Assembly: GCF_036850765.1 (NCBI RefSeq)
Contig: NC_089490.1
Location: 291,258,982-291,322,981, forward strand
Length of the DNA: 64,000 bases
From: Saccopteryx bilineata
Lineage: Eukaryota; Chordata; Mammalia; Chiroptera; Emballonuridae
Reading direction: 5' to 3'
Part shown: piece after piece, positions 10,500 to 21,421 of the stretch
Numbering within the stretch: position 1 is the first letter of the stretch
How the letters are laid out: the number at the start of each line of letters is the position of its first letter
Position numbers and translations under genes: made by a program
The notes under the pieces: model-generated
The model's database searches: none
Told to the model about the DNA's origin: nothing
The model's input: only the letters and a program-made list of their open reading frames with translations

Positions 10500-12235
10500 A
10501 TTTTATATTAGAATATTTTATATCTATGAAAATGTTCAGAAGACAGAGAGTTCCTTATACTTATATTTTTGTCCTTAATTATTAACATCTTACATTAGTG
10601 TGATAAACTTACAACAACTGATGAAACAATACTAATGATTTTTATTACTTAAAGTCAGTATTCTTTAAATTTTCTTATTTTTCTTCCTAACACCCAAGTT
10701 ACCATCACACATGTAACAGTTATATCACTTTAGGTGGTTCTTTTCTAAGACAGTGATGATTCAAATAATTTTTTATTGTGTAATGGGCATTACAAATGGT
10801 ACATTGTAGAGATTTCAATTTTCTTATGTTCTGAGGATTGCTGTTTCCTGTTCTAGAACTCAGTTCAATTACTGACTGGTGTATTTGAATTTTTTAAGAT
10901 TATTTTCTTCTATGATCTGGTGTGTCCATGAAAAGCTCAAGTTTCCCAAGCTTCCCTAAGTTGGTGGCATTGAAATCCCAGACTTGGTATCCCCATGGTT
11001 CTTGTTATGGTGAGCTACAGGTGGCTTTCCCAAAGCTTTATTCTTATACCCAAGTTATCTGAAATCTACGCCTGCAGTGGTTACTGGAAGTTGGCAAAGT
11101 TTCTTCATTTTTTCTGGCTGCACACCAGCTCTTCATAGTTCCTTTTATTTTTGTTCTATTCTCAACCTTATAGCAGCTTCTCCCTAGTAACCTTCTAGCA
11201 GAAGTCGACTTTCCTAGAATGCATGCAGACCAACATTCAACTAAAACTTTATGGGTAACTTCTCACCACTCCTCTTTTCAAGTCCCTTTCTCCAATACCC
11301 TTCATCATGAATTAATTGGGTTTGTTCCAACAACCCTGAGTTCCAGTGTCTGCTCTCTGAACTCATGAAAACCTCTGGCTCCTTGTTCTCAATGTAATCT
11401 TTCTGGACCAGAATAAAATCATCATCCCTAGAAAGAGGACCCATGTGATAGCGGTGCTTACTAACTATACTTCTCTTCTCTGAGGAATTGCAATTTTATG
11501 CTGCCTGTTGTCTAATGCCAGAGATGTTAAGGCACATCCATAATTCTGTGACAGGTGATGTTTGCTCACATTTATGAAAATTTATTATTAAAGGGTTGAT
11601 TAAGTCTGGAATAGAATTATTAAGTATTAGCTAGATGTAGATGTTCTCTGGTTAGTACTTGGAATAGTGATACATGTAGATGTCTCAATGTTCTACAGAG
11701 ACAAAGAATAAATGGGGAGTTTCCTTTGTTTTGACATGTACATTTGTGATTAAGTTATAAGATAAGAAGTCCAGACTCAGGTGAGAGGCCTGGCTAAACA
11801 CACATGAATATCATCTTATGAATATTTTAATCATAGGACTGGATGATACTTTCTTTCTTAGAAAAGGTAAAGTTCTAAGGAGGGAACTATAAGGAATTCT
11901 AATATTTAAAGGTCAGAAAACATTTACAAGAACCACCTAAGGATACATATAAGTAGTGGAAATTGATGTGGGGTTTCCTGAATTCTAGGAAAAAAGAAAA
12001 GGAACTATATTAAGCAAGAAGAAACATGGAAATAATGATAAGATACCTCTCAAACCTCATACTGCACAACTGACTGCTGGGTCCAGCTGCTGTGCTCTCA
12101 AATCCATCTCCACAGTAACACCAGAGTCACACCTGACAATGCCGTTCTGAGCCAACGACAGAGCACACACTGCTCTGAAGAGTGATGTTTGTTTGAGAAT
12201 TCCTGATGAGTCTACTGATTATTAACTTATAACTG
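10500..12235. other. unassigned DNA, possible ancient L1 remnant at left
   Basis: About 10510-10800 resembles a very old inverted L1 3' region (TTAACATCTTACATTAGTGT and following), at low confidence. The rest is mixed-composition DNA with no recognised exon; the small open frame on the minus strand at 11241-11444 has no recognisable motif. Confidence 0.4.
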
Positions 12236-12432
12236 CACAGCAGATTGGCCTCCTTCCCTTTTCTTTCTCTTTCTTTCTCTCTTCTCTCTCTTTCCTTTCC
12301 ATCTTCCCTCCCTTTATGACTACCTTGACACATTCATTTCTTCTGTCCTTCTTTAGACTCAAGCCTGCATCAGACCTGGGACATCCACATGCTGGGCCAA
12401 TGCTCTACCACTGAACCAACCAGCCAGGGCTG
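12236..12432 (-). mobile_element. decayed SINE-A, minus strand
   Basis: The right edge is an inverted tRNA-like head (CCAATGCTCTACCACTGAAC then CAGCCAGGGC), preceded by a CT-rich region. It matches the older SINE-A form with the AGCATGTGGATGTCCC anticodon-arm variant also seen at 13329. The body is truncated or replaced and I cannot define a target duplication. Confidence 0.6.
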
Positions 12433-12899
12433 GTAATATTATGATGACTCTCCAGTCATTATTTTAGCCCCTTCATAAGCAATTTTCCTCAATTAATATT
12501 GTTCCTATTCATGCTGCTTCTTTCCAACTGAATTTGTAAAATAATATTTATAGAGAAAGCAAGAAACAATATTTTAAAAAGACAACTACAGTTTGTTAGA
12601 GTGATAACATCAAGTAAATTTTCATAAAGTATTTTTAATTTCTGGGGAGTATGCTAATGGAACAGACTATAGTGCATATACTGATAGAGTCTGGCAGGGA
12701 CAGAAGTCAAAGTCAAGTCAGAGGAAGTACAGTGCCACATTGGGAAGATATTCTATGTGAGGAGATGTGAACAGTGAGTCCAGAGCTTCATGGAGTGACT
12801 GAGATATACATACATACATAAATATATACAAATACACATGGACACACACATATGTACACATATAAAAATAACTGTATATGTACACATATACAAATCCAT
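12433..12899. other. unassigned DNA with AC/TA-rich simple sequence
   Basis: Nothing is recognised apart from (CATA)n/(AC)n-type low-complexity sequence at about 12805-12899, which leads directly into the duplicated segment. Confidence 0.5.
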
Positions 12900-13050
12900 G
12901 TGTGTGTGCATATGTGTGTGATGAGATTATACCAGATGGTCTCGTAGGAGAAGTACAATAGATCAGCAGTGCATGCCTGGCTTAGCCTTTTGGGAAGTTT
13001 TAGATGTGAGGATAAGGAGAATTAAGGGAAAGAAGTTGAGACTGCCAGAA
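12900..13050 (+). repeat. direct duplication, copy 1 (151 bp)
   Basis: The segment starts in (GT)n and ends ACTGCCAGAA. It matches 13785-13930 base for base except for five extra bases (near 12954-12960, AAGTACAATAGATC against AAGTAGATC). The content matches no repeat family I know. Copy 1 is followed by ordinary sequence. Confidence 0.95.
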
Positions 13051-13316
13051 GCACTGAGTTTCACTTGCTGCTATATAGTCTAGAAGAGAACAACAAAGGA
13101 AAAGAGCCATGCCAAAAATTTAATGAGCATCCATAGAAGATCAACTAACTAATCTCAGCGCCCCCTTGAAAAGATTTTTTTTTCATTTTGACATTTTTAA
13201 AATGAAGGGTACTCTTATTATATGAAGAAAAATAAGGTGTCAGAATGATAAGATTATTTATGCAGATCAGAAAGTAATTTTAAATTATACAAATTAAAAC
13301 ATTATGCATTTACAAA
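13051..13316. other. unassigned AT-rich DNA
   Basis: Unique-looking spacer between duplication copy 1 and the SINE-A copy; nothing is recognised. Confidence 0.5.
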
Positions 13317-13328
13317 ATGTGCTTACCA

Positions 13329-13703
13329 GCCCTGGCCGGTTGGTTCAGTGGTAGAGCATCGGCCCAGCATGTGCATGTCCCAGGTTTGATTTCCAGTCAG
13401 GGCTCATACGAGAAGTTGCCATCAGCTTCTGCACCCCTCCTCCTACTTTCTCTGTTTCTCTTTCATTCTATTTCTTCCCCTCTCACAGCCATGGCACAAT
13501 TGGTTAGAGTACATCTGTCCCAAGTGGTGAGGATGACTCCATGGAGACTTAGCTTCAGATGCTAAAAAATAACTCAGTTGTGAGCATGGCCCCAGATGGG
13601 GAGAGCATCAGCCCAAGATGTTGGTTGCTGGGTCAATCTCGGTAGGGGTACATGCAGTAGTCTGTCTATCTCCCTCTCTCATTTGGAAAAGAAGTGGAAA
13701 AAT
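13329..13703 (+). mobile_element. older SINE-A, plus strand
   Basis: GCCCTGGCCGGTTGGTTCAG head and SINE-A body order, but with the older variant: AGCATGTGCATGTCCCAGG in the head, ATCAGCCCAAGATG where young copies have the CTCF-like core, and a TTGGAAAAGAAG tail. A target duplication of 12 bp with two changes flanks it (13317-13328 ATGTGCTTACCA; 13704-13715 ATGTAATTACCA). Confidence 0.85.
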
Positions 13704-13749
13704 ATGTAATTACCAAGAATATTTATCTACTTTTTCTTTTAAGTCTCAT

Positions 13750-13752
<3 letters not shown>

Positions 13753-13787
<35 letters not shown>

Positions 13788-13793
13788 TGTGTG
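13753..13793. repeat. (AC)16 microsatellite abutting (GT)n
   Basis: (AC)n runs from 13753 to 13784 and turns directly into GTGTGTGTG at 13785. The junction is therefore a palindromic ACAC/GTGT switch that could form a hairpin. It lies exactly at the left boundary of duplication copy 2. Confidence 0.95.
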
Positions 13794-13930
13794 CATATGT
13801 GTGTGATGAGATTATACCAGATGGTCTCGTAGGAGAAGTAGATCAGCAGTGCATGCCTGGCTTAGCCTTTTGGGAAGTTTTAGATGTGAGGATAAGGAGA
13901 ATTAAGGGAAAGAAGTTGAGACTGCCAGAA
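13785..13930 (+). repeat. direct duplication, copy 2 (146 bp)
   Basis: Identical to 12900-13050 apart from one 5-bp gap. It begins at the AC/GT switch and ends where an inverted SINE-B begins. Copies are in the same orientation, 885 bp apart start to start, with a SINE-A between them. Confidence 0.95.
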
Positions 13931-13937
13931 TATATAT

Positions 13938-14243
13938 AATGTGAGAGAGGGATAGATAGAGACAGACAGGAACAGAGAGAGAGATGAGAAGAATCAATCA
14001 TCAGTTTTTCATTGTGACACCTTAGTTGTTCATTGATTGCTTTCTCATATGTGCCTTGGCCATGGGCCTTCAGCAGACCAAGTAACCCCTTGCTCAGGCA
14101 AGCGATCTTGGGTCCAAGTTGGTGAGCTTTGCTCAAACCAGATGAGCCCATGCTCAAGGTGGCGACCTTAGGGTCTCACACCTGGGTCCTCCACATCCCA
14201 GTCCAAGGCTCTATCCCCTGCACCACTGCCTGGGCAGGCCTAT
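13938..14243 (-). mobile_element. SINE-B, minus strand
   Basis: Inverted SINE-B: GAGAGAGGGATAGATAGAGACAGACAGG, ATTGCTTTCTCATATGTGCC, repeated 'gctcaa' units, and a right edge with CCCCTGCACCACTGCCTGGG. It is moderately decayed. The target duplication is unclear. Confidence 0.85.
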
Positions 14244-14245
14244 AA

Positions 14246-14599
14246 TACTAATTTTTTAATAACCAGAAAATTTTGAGAATATAAAAGAACTTTGCTCTTC
14301 AGCATTCTGATTTGTAGAATGCTTGAGTATTTACAGATAAATTATAATTATATAACAATTGTGAGAACACAAGAAAAGTGGTGATAATTTCTATTTGAAC
14401 GTAGATGGTTAAAGTAAAAATTATGTAATCTACCTGAAATTCCAAATCCAGACCTGGGTCACAGGTACTACAGCCTCTACATTTGAGGGGTGTTCTAAAA
14501 CTCTTTTAGTTTCACCATCCACATTAAAAAAGTATCGTCAGGGCTAAAGGATTATTCCCATCTTGGTTCATGTTTGTTCCCCTCCCTCCATTTTCTATA
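14246..14599. other. unassigned AT-rich DNA
   Basis: No gene or repeat family is recognised. Confidence 0.5.
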
Positions 14600-15079
14600 T
14601 GTCATAGAATAAAATACATCTCCTCAAAATTCAAATTTTAAGTCCTAGGCCCTGGTACCTCAAAATGTGACTTTATTTGGAGATTGGATTTTCACAGAGA
14701 AAATCAAGTCAAAATAGTTCATTAGGGTGGTGTTTAATTATGTGCAACTAGTGTCTTTATAAAAAGAGGAAATCTGAGGAACACACACAGATACAGTGAG
14801 AATGCCACGTGACCATGAAGGCAGACATTGGGACTATATATACCTATAAGCCAAGGAACAAGAAAGATTGCCTGAAAATACTAGATGCTAGTAGATGCAT
14901 GGACTATTTTCCTCATAGCCCTCAGAAAAAATAAACAACAACAACAAAAAACCCATCCAATTTGATCTTGGCCTTCTTCTAGCTTTCATATCCATGAGAC
15001 AGAAAATAACTTTCTGTTCTTCAAGCTAGCTAGTATGTAGTATTATCTTATGATAGCTCTAGTAAAACAATCTAACAGA
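14600..15079 (+). mobile_element. MaLR (MLT1-type) solo LTR, decayed
   Basis: From TGTCATAGAAT the sequence follows the order I know from mammalian MaLR LTRs: a 'cctcaaaattcaaatttt' start, CTGGTACCTCAAAATGTGAC, TTTATTTGGAGATTGG, GTGTCTTTATAAAAAGAGGA, AAGCCAAGGAAC and a GATCTTGGCCTTCTTCTAGC segment. It ends in CTAGTAAAACAATCTAACAGA. It is a non-coding remnant of an ancient endogenous retroelement. The exact subfamily name is from memory and uncertain. Confidence 0.65.
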
Positions 15080-16010
15080 TAATGTGTCAGATCCCTATAA
15101 TTCCATAATTCTCTGCCGTAATAGCACCAGCCTTGTATATTAGGAATTTAATTCTGAAAGAATGGCATATTTCTCTACCATGTGCACACAGACAAAGGCA
15201 ACGTTCACACGGTGAGTCTACTGGACAAGAGGGTATGTATGCAGATACGCATACAAAGGTGTCATACATACATTTGGCTGTTAATACAAGAAGTTGAAAG
15301 AAAAGGGTGGTGGATAAACCAGGAGTTATGGCACCACTGGAGTACTCCCCGTGTTAACATATTGAGTTTTAAGACTAAAAAGAGCCTAAGAATTCTAGAT
15401 CCAAACCTTCTCTTGTAAGTCATTTTCAAGAGAAATCTGTCAATATAAAAAAAGAATATATTTTATTTATCATCTTATTAGCTTGATTTATGACTTGCAA
15501 TGTATATACATGGTATTTAGACCTCCAATGTATTTGGCTTAAGTCATTCTAGAGGCAAGCCTATCTAGGTTGAAATTAATTTTTCCTGATGTCATTAAAT
15601 ACATAGACATACAAATACTATATAAGTACAGATAAGGCTTTTGAAAATATCAATAGTTCACTAGAACATTTTAGAATACAAAATTGAAGAAATATAGTCA
15701 ACATATCAGACCTGTATATCATAAATGTTGATATACATCTGTCTAACCACCTAAATTTATGTGATAAAATTAACCTGATCTCTATTTGACCAAATTAAGT
15801 CCAGTAAATGAATTTTTTACTATGTCAAAAATAATTTCAAACATGAAGAGTCAGTTCAATGTTGATATACTTAAAGTTTAGAGTAGCTGTAATGATGCTT
15901 GTAAGACGTAGCAAAATAAATACTCTCCATCTCTTTAAATGTTTTCACCTATTATGGACCATATGTCTTATAAGGTTTTCTCAATATTCAGTTATAAATT
16001 TAGTATCAGC
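15080..16010. other. unassigned AT-rich DNA
   Basis: No gene or repeat family is recognised; open frames near 15087-15418 lack motifs. Confidence 0.5.
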
Positions 16011-16017
16011 ATTTTTT

Positions 16018-16277
16018 TGTGTGACAGAGACATAGAGAGGGACAGATAGAGACAGACAGGAAGGAGATGAGAGAAATCTATTCTTCATTGCTACACCTTA
16101 ATTGCTCATCTATTGCTTTCTCATATGTGCTTTGACCAGGGGGCTACAGCAGACCAACTAGCCCCTTCTTCAAGCCAGTGACCTTGGGCTTAAGCTGGTG
16201 ACCTCGGGGTTTTGAACCTGGGTCCTCCACATCCTAGTCCAATGCACTATTCCACTGCGCCACCAACTGATCAGGCT
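16018..16277 (-). mobile_element. SINE-B, minus strand
   Basis: Inverted SINE-B with GACAGATAGAGACAGACAGG, TTGCTTTCTCATATGTGC, AAGCCAGTGACCTTGGGC, TTTTGAACCTGGGTCC and a head end CCACTGCGCCACCAACTGAT. Shorter than the 3635 reference because it has fewer internal 'gcttgagc' units. Confidence 0.85.
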
Positions 16278-16279
16278 CA

Positions 16280-17888
16280 GCCTGTAACAGTTATTTTTCT
16301 TATATTGACACATGTACTAATTTTTTCTAACAAGGGTGTATTAAGTCCAATAAGAACATTATTCATACCACTGTTATTTTTATATATTCTTTTATACACT
16401 ATTTTTAATATCATATTAATTTTTAATTCCCCTCATTTTTTATCAATGCATTATTTTAATATTTTCAACTCATAATTTGATCAAAATAGTTATTTGAAAT
16501 AAAAGTATACATAACATAGGTCAAGTAAAAAAGAATTTAGAAATTAAAAGCATTCTATATCACTAAATTAGTAAAATAAAATGCATTCTAAATATTTATA
16601 TTAAATATTTATTTAACATAAATAGTCGTCTGTCAGCACAAATTTGGGATGTGGGGTTTTATTTGAAATTCACTAGCTAATAGGTTGAGTAACCTGCTCT
16701 GAGCGCAGTAGAACTGAGATTAATCTACTACTTCATACCATTTAACCTTCATAAAAATGATCACAAATCCAATATTGAATACGTCACTCCTTGAGAGATG
16801 TGCTTCAACATTCTCACTCATAGAACCTACACAGTAAATGTTAAAATCAGCCAATGAGTCACAAGATGATAAAAGGAAGATGATAAAAGAATAAATGTTA
16901 AAGTGTAATTTTTTTCAGAAAGGCAAAACAGATTCAGTAGTATATTAATCATCAGTATAAGTTTTTATAAGGTTCCCAATGGTACAATATTTCCAAAAAC
17001 ATATTCTAAGTAATTAGCTTTTTCAACTACTTGTTGTTGCTATATTGAAGTAATAAAAACTAAATAAATTGAGCACAAATTTATAGCAGGAAACATAAAT
17101 ATTGTTGCTTTACTTTTTTATGGGTTAAACAGAACAGTTTTATATTTTGTTTCTCACTCTTGAGTCAATTAGAAAACTATTTGATTTGCTCTTATTCTCA
17201 AAAAATTGCCACCCCACTTCACATCAATTCTTGTTTATACTAAAAGTTTTTTCTGCTATAAAAGATTGTTTCAAAAAACCAAAAACTTAATTTCCTCCCT
17301 TCACTAATGTAAATATAGCTATACATAAAATCTGTGCATGGTTTCTTGTTTTAGAATGGTTTCCCCTATTGTTGGTAAATGATTGATAAATAACATAGAT
17401 TAAAATAAGAATGTTTATTTTCCTTATATATATTAAATATTTTAAAATTAATCCTATATATCATATTGTAAATTATATCTAAAAGAAATTGGTTAGTTTT
17501 AGTGTTGTCTGGAAAAGGCATTGTCCTATTCAATGGCTCTGAAATCAGTAATTTACATTATTTCTAGCACATTGCATCCTAACACCAGCTGGGAAGTAAA
17601 ATTTTCTGGAGGGTTGGATTTCTTTTCATTCTAAATGCCTGATTGGTGAAATTAAGCATGTAAACATTAAAGAACTTGAATTAAAAGGTTTAGGAATAGA
17701 AAAAAACATTCTTTTACCACATTCCTTAAATTTGTTGCAAGATGAAGCATCAAACTAAAGTAAGCATTTTTAAGTGCTGAACTTTTCGGCTTAAAACATA
17801 ACCACATTGCAGTGATTCATATATATACTTATCTAAATTTAGAATCAGAAGAAACCTATAAGTTGATTTAGTTATCCAAATCAAAGTA
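16280..17888. other. unassigned AT-rich DNA
   Basis: No gene or recognisable repeat. It is very AT-rich, and chance open frames only are present. Confidence 0.5.
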
Positions 17889-17890
17889 TA

Positions 17891-18497
17891 AGGTCTACTG
17901 GAAAATTCTGTCCATTCCTATCACAATAAGTTTCAGCTTAACAATAACCCACCACTTTCGGACCAACTACACAATAAGTTTCGACATGTAAGCACATGTT
18001 TATTTGGCGCATGTGTGCCTCTCTATTTTTATCACTTAATGTATACATACTGACCTAGCAAATTAACCAAAACAAAGTTGATTTTCGTTAGTCTTATGTG
18101 TGAAGTGGTAGTGTACCCATGGCTACTGATAAAGTTCATTTATGCCACTGTAATTTTTACGAATTTCAACGAGGAAGAAATGCTACAAAAGCATGTCTGT
18201 CGCATCCACCATATTCCCCGAACTTAGCACCCTCCGACTATCACTTGTTTTTGTCCTTACAAAATTTTCTGAAGGGCAAAAAATTCAAAAATGAAGAAGA
18301 TATCAAACAAGCACTGGTTCAATTTTTTGCATCAAAAGATAAAACATTTTTCAAAAATGGGATATACCAATTGCCCTCACGCTGGCAAGAAATCATTAAT
18401 TATAATGGCAATTATATTATTTAATAAAGTTTATTAACAGTAAGAAAAATTTGTATTTTGTTTTATTCAAAAACGGACAGAACTTTCCAGTAGACCT
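17891..18497 (+). mobile_element. internally deleted mariner element
   Basis: Inverted termini AGGTCTACTGGAAAATTCTG (left) and CAGAACTTTCCAGTAGACCT (right) match over about 28 bp with few changes. TA dinucleotides flank it at 17889-17890 and 18498-18499, the mariner target-site signature. Full mariners are about 1.3 kb; this copy of 607 bp keeps both ends and has lost roughly the middle half of the transposase gene. Confidence 0.93.
18119..18424 (+). pseudogene. mariner transposase, N- and C-terminal parts fused
   Basis: A continuous 101-codon frame starts MATDKVHLCHCNFYEFQRGR, the start of the mariner helix-turn-helix region. After residue 29 it jumps to the end of the catalytic domain: PPYSPNLAPSDYHLF, which carries the third acidic residue of the D,D34D triad, then the NFLKGKKF and LPSRWQEIINYNGNYI C-terminus. 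The other two catalytic aspartates and most of the DNA-binding region are missing, so it cannot transpose on its own. The deletion nevertheless kept the reading frame and no stop interrupts it. Confidence 0.9.
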
Positions 18498-18499
18498 TA

Positions 18500-18775
18500 T
18501 ATTTTATTTTACTTGCAAAGTAACTAAATTTATAATGATTAACATCACTATCCAACTTGACAGTGAAAATTTTATTTATACTCATTGTTTCTGACTGTAA
18601 AACGATGTAGTATATCATAAAATATATCCATTAGACTTTATATAGATTTTATTTTTTACCACAAAAAGTAATGATTTATATAACAAAGAAATTTGAAATA
18701 TTATGAGTCATCACTGGTTTTAGAAATCTTTGTTTGAAACAGAAGATACAAATATTTTAAGATGGACAAAAATAA
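18500..18775. other. unassigned AT-rich DNA
   Basis: Nothing recognised between the mariner and the old L1. Confidence 0.5.
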
Positions 18776-19136
18776 TGTTTCAGATTTCAAAAGTGTGTTG
18801 ATAATGGAGAAAAAATTTTCTGTAGAGATTATGGATATCTGTCCATTTCTGATAAAGAGCTGTTAAAGTCTCCATAACAGGGAATTCATCTATATATTTC
18901 TCCTTACAGTTCTTGGCTTTTGAATTATGTATTTGTTGCTTTGATATTAGGCACATACACATTAATGATTGTCATGTTTCCTTGAAGAATTGACCCCATT
19001 TATCATTTTGTAATATTCCTCTCTACAAGATTAATTTCCTTACATTGGAGTCTGCTCTGTGTATAATTAATATAGCTACTTTCATTTTCTTTTTGTTAGT
19101 GTTATTATGGTATAACATTGTCTACCAATTTACTTT

Positions 19137-19355
19137 TTAACTTAATTAAATTTTTATTGCATTTATTGTGATGACACTGGTTAACAAAATCTCATGGGTT
19201 TCAGGTGCACTATTCTACAAAATATCTCTTTACATCATATTGTATGATTACTGCCCCCAAGTCAAGACTCCATCCGTCACCATTTATATCCCATATGCCC
19301 TCCTCCACCATCACCCCTGACCTGGCGATCACCACACTGTTGTTTGCGACCATGA

Positions 19356-19407
<52 letters not shown>

Positions 19408-19500
19408 TCCTTTCTTGCTCAATCCCTCCAAACCCCTCATCTCATCTACCTCTATCCCCCTACAGCTGCCAGCCTGCTCTCCACCCATTTACTTTTAATC
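19137..19500 (-). mobile_element. L1 3' end fragment, minus strand
   Basis: TTTATTGTGATGACACTGG, CATGGGTTTCAGGTGCA, a CT-rich part, then ACCACACTGTTGTTTGCGAC is the inverted 3' UTR of an older L1. It includes the (TC)n tract at 19357-19404. It sits inside the ancient L1. Confidence 0.75.
19357..19404. repeat. (TC)n microsatellite, about 24 units
   Basis: An uninterrupted TC/CT dinucleotide run. Open frames reading poly-Ser-Leu or poly-Arg-Glu through it are artefacts. Confidence 0.98.
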
Positions 19501-20617
19501 TACATGTTTCTTTATAGCTTATGTTTATTGCAGATGATATATATTTGGGTTGTGTTTTTTTATCTACTCTAACTCTTTTAAAGGGTGTATTTAGAATACT
19601 GAGTTTTAGAGTGATTATTGATACAACTGAATATCTACCAGATATGTTACTGCTTTGTATTTGCTGTTCTTGTTCTTCATTCTTTTGGCTATCAGATATA
19701 CTACTCCCCCTACTCTTTTTTAGCTCAGGCTCATGAGTTTGCAATATCATTTAAAACTAATCCAATTCTACTTTCAAATAGCACTGTACTGCTTCACTGG
19801 TAATGAGAATACCTTACAAAAACAAATAATCTCAATTCTTCCTGCCTTCTTAGTATCAGTTTTCATTCAATTCACATTCACACACACACAAACACACCAC
19901 ACACACACATTTCTATTATTATTTTAAACTGTTATGTTACATCAATTAAGAATAATAAAAATAAAAGTTTTTACTTTACCTTCACTGATTCCATCTCTGC
20001 TGACACCTTTTTCTTTACATAGATCTGAGTTTCTGACCTGTATCGTTTTCCTTCTTTCTGAAAAATTTTAAAAACATTTCTTACAAGGTGAGTCAACTGG
20101 CAATTAATTTTCTCAGTTTTTATTTGACTGAGAAAGTCTTTATTTCACCTTCAGTTTTGAAAGATAAATTCTCAAGATATAGAATACTAGGTTGGTGGGT
20201 TGGTTTTTCTCTCAACAACTTAAATATTTCACTACACTCTTTTGTGTGTTATCATTTCTGAGGAGAAGTCAAATGTGATTCTTATTTTTGCTCTACTGTA
20301 GATAAATTATTATTTTTCCTCAGGCATCTATTAAGATTATTTTCTTTATATTTGATTTTCTTCAGTTTGAATAAGACATTTCTAAGTTTTGTGTTCTGAC
20401 ATTTATCCTGAATAATGTTCTGTGATTTTCCTAGAGGTCTGGTTTTGTGTCTCACTTTAATTGTAGGAAAAATTGTCAGTCATTATTGTTTCAAATATTT
20501 TTCTGTTCCTTTCCCTTTCTTCTACTTCTGGTATTCCTGTTATACACACAATACATATTTGTAGTTGCCTCAAAATCCTTGGCCATATATATGGTTTTCT
20601 TTGTTTTGTTTGTTGTT

Positions 20618-20912
20618 TGTTTGTTTTGAAAGAGACAGAGAGGGAGGGACAGACAGGGAAAGACAAACAGGAATGGAGAGAGATGAGAAGCATCAACTCA
20701 TAGTTATAGCACTTTAGTTGTTCATTGATTGCTTTCTCATATGTGCCTTGCCCAGGGGGATCCAGCAGAGCCAGTGACCCTTTACTTAAACCAGTGACCT
20801 TTGGACTCAAGCCAGTGACCTCTGGGCTCAAGCAAGCAACCTTGGGGTTTTGAATCTGGATCCTCTGCATTCCAGGTGAACGTTCTATCCACTGTGCCAC
20901 CACCTGGTCAGT
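20618..20912 (-). mobile_element. SINE-B, minus strand
   Basis: Inverted SINE-B: GAGACAGAGAGGGAGGGACAGACAGG, ATTGCTTTCTCATATGTGCC, three 'aagccagtgacc'-like units, TTTTGAATCTGGATCC and the head CACTGTGCCACCACCTGG. A flanking TCCTTGG (about 20575 and 20916) is a possible short target duplication. Confidence 0.85.
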
Positions 20913-21227
20913 CAGTCCTTGGATATTGATTTGCTTTTTTTTTTCAATTTCTTTTCTCTTTGCTTTTTAGTTTGGGAAGTTTCTATTAAGATATATCCTT
21001 AAGCTTGAAGATTCTTTCCCCTATTGTGTCAATCTACTAATAAAGCATCCAAGTGCATTTTTTTTCTTTTTACCATGTTTTGTATTATCTATCATTTATT
21101 TTTTATTCTTTTTTAGGATTTTCATGTGTCTGCTCATCCGTTCTTGCACGCCATCTATTTATCTATTAAAACCACAGCATATTCACTGTAATTGGTTTAT
21201 ATTCTAAAAGCCTATTAATTTCTTTAT

Positions 21228-21421
21228 TTCTTTATTATTTTAGAGAGGAGAAAGAGAGAGAGAAGAAGGGAGAAGCAGGAAGCATCAGCTTCCATATGGG
21301 CCTTGACCAGGCAATGGCAGCGAATTGAACCAGTGACCTCAGCATTCTAGGTCAGCGAATTGAACCAGTGACCTCAGCATTCTAGGTCAAAGTTTTATCC
21401 AATGCCTCACCACAGGTCAGG
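21228..21421 (-). mobile_element. SINE-C with internal 35-bp tandem duplication
   Basis: Inverted SINE-C: T-rich edge, GAGAGAGAGAAGAAGGGAG, GGAAGCATCAGCTTCC, GGCCTTGACCAGGCA, and right edge CCTCACCACAGGTCAGG. The stretch from CAGCGAATTG to CATTCTAGGT (21318-21352) is repeated exactly at 21353-21387, so the B-box region is doubled. Confidence 0.88.
21318..21387. repeat. 35-bp exact tandem duplication in a SINE
   Basis: Two identical head-to-tail 35-bp units covering the inverted B-box region of the SINE-C. Slippage or a replication template switch is the simplest cause. Confidence 0.97.

Noticed and set aside
12127..12333. Arg-Glu-Lys-rich minus-strand frame
   Set aside because: It reads through the CT-rich tract of a decayed SINE.
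19205..19498. Ser-Leu-rich protein frame
   Set aside because: It is produced by the (TC)n microsatellite in an L1 3' fragment.
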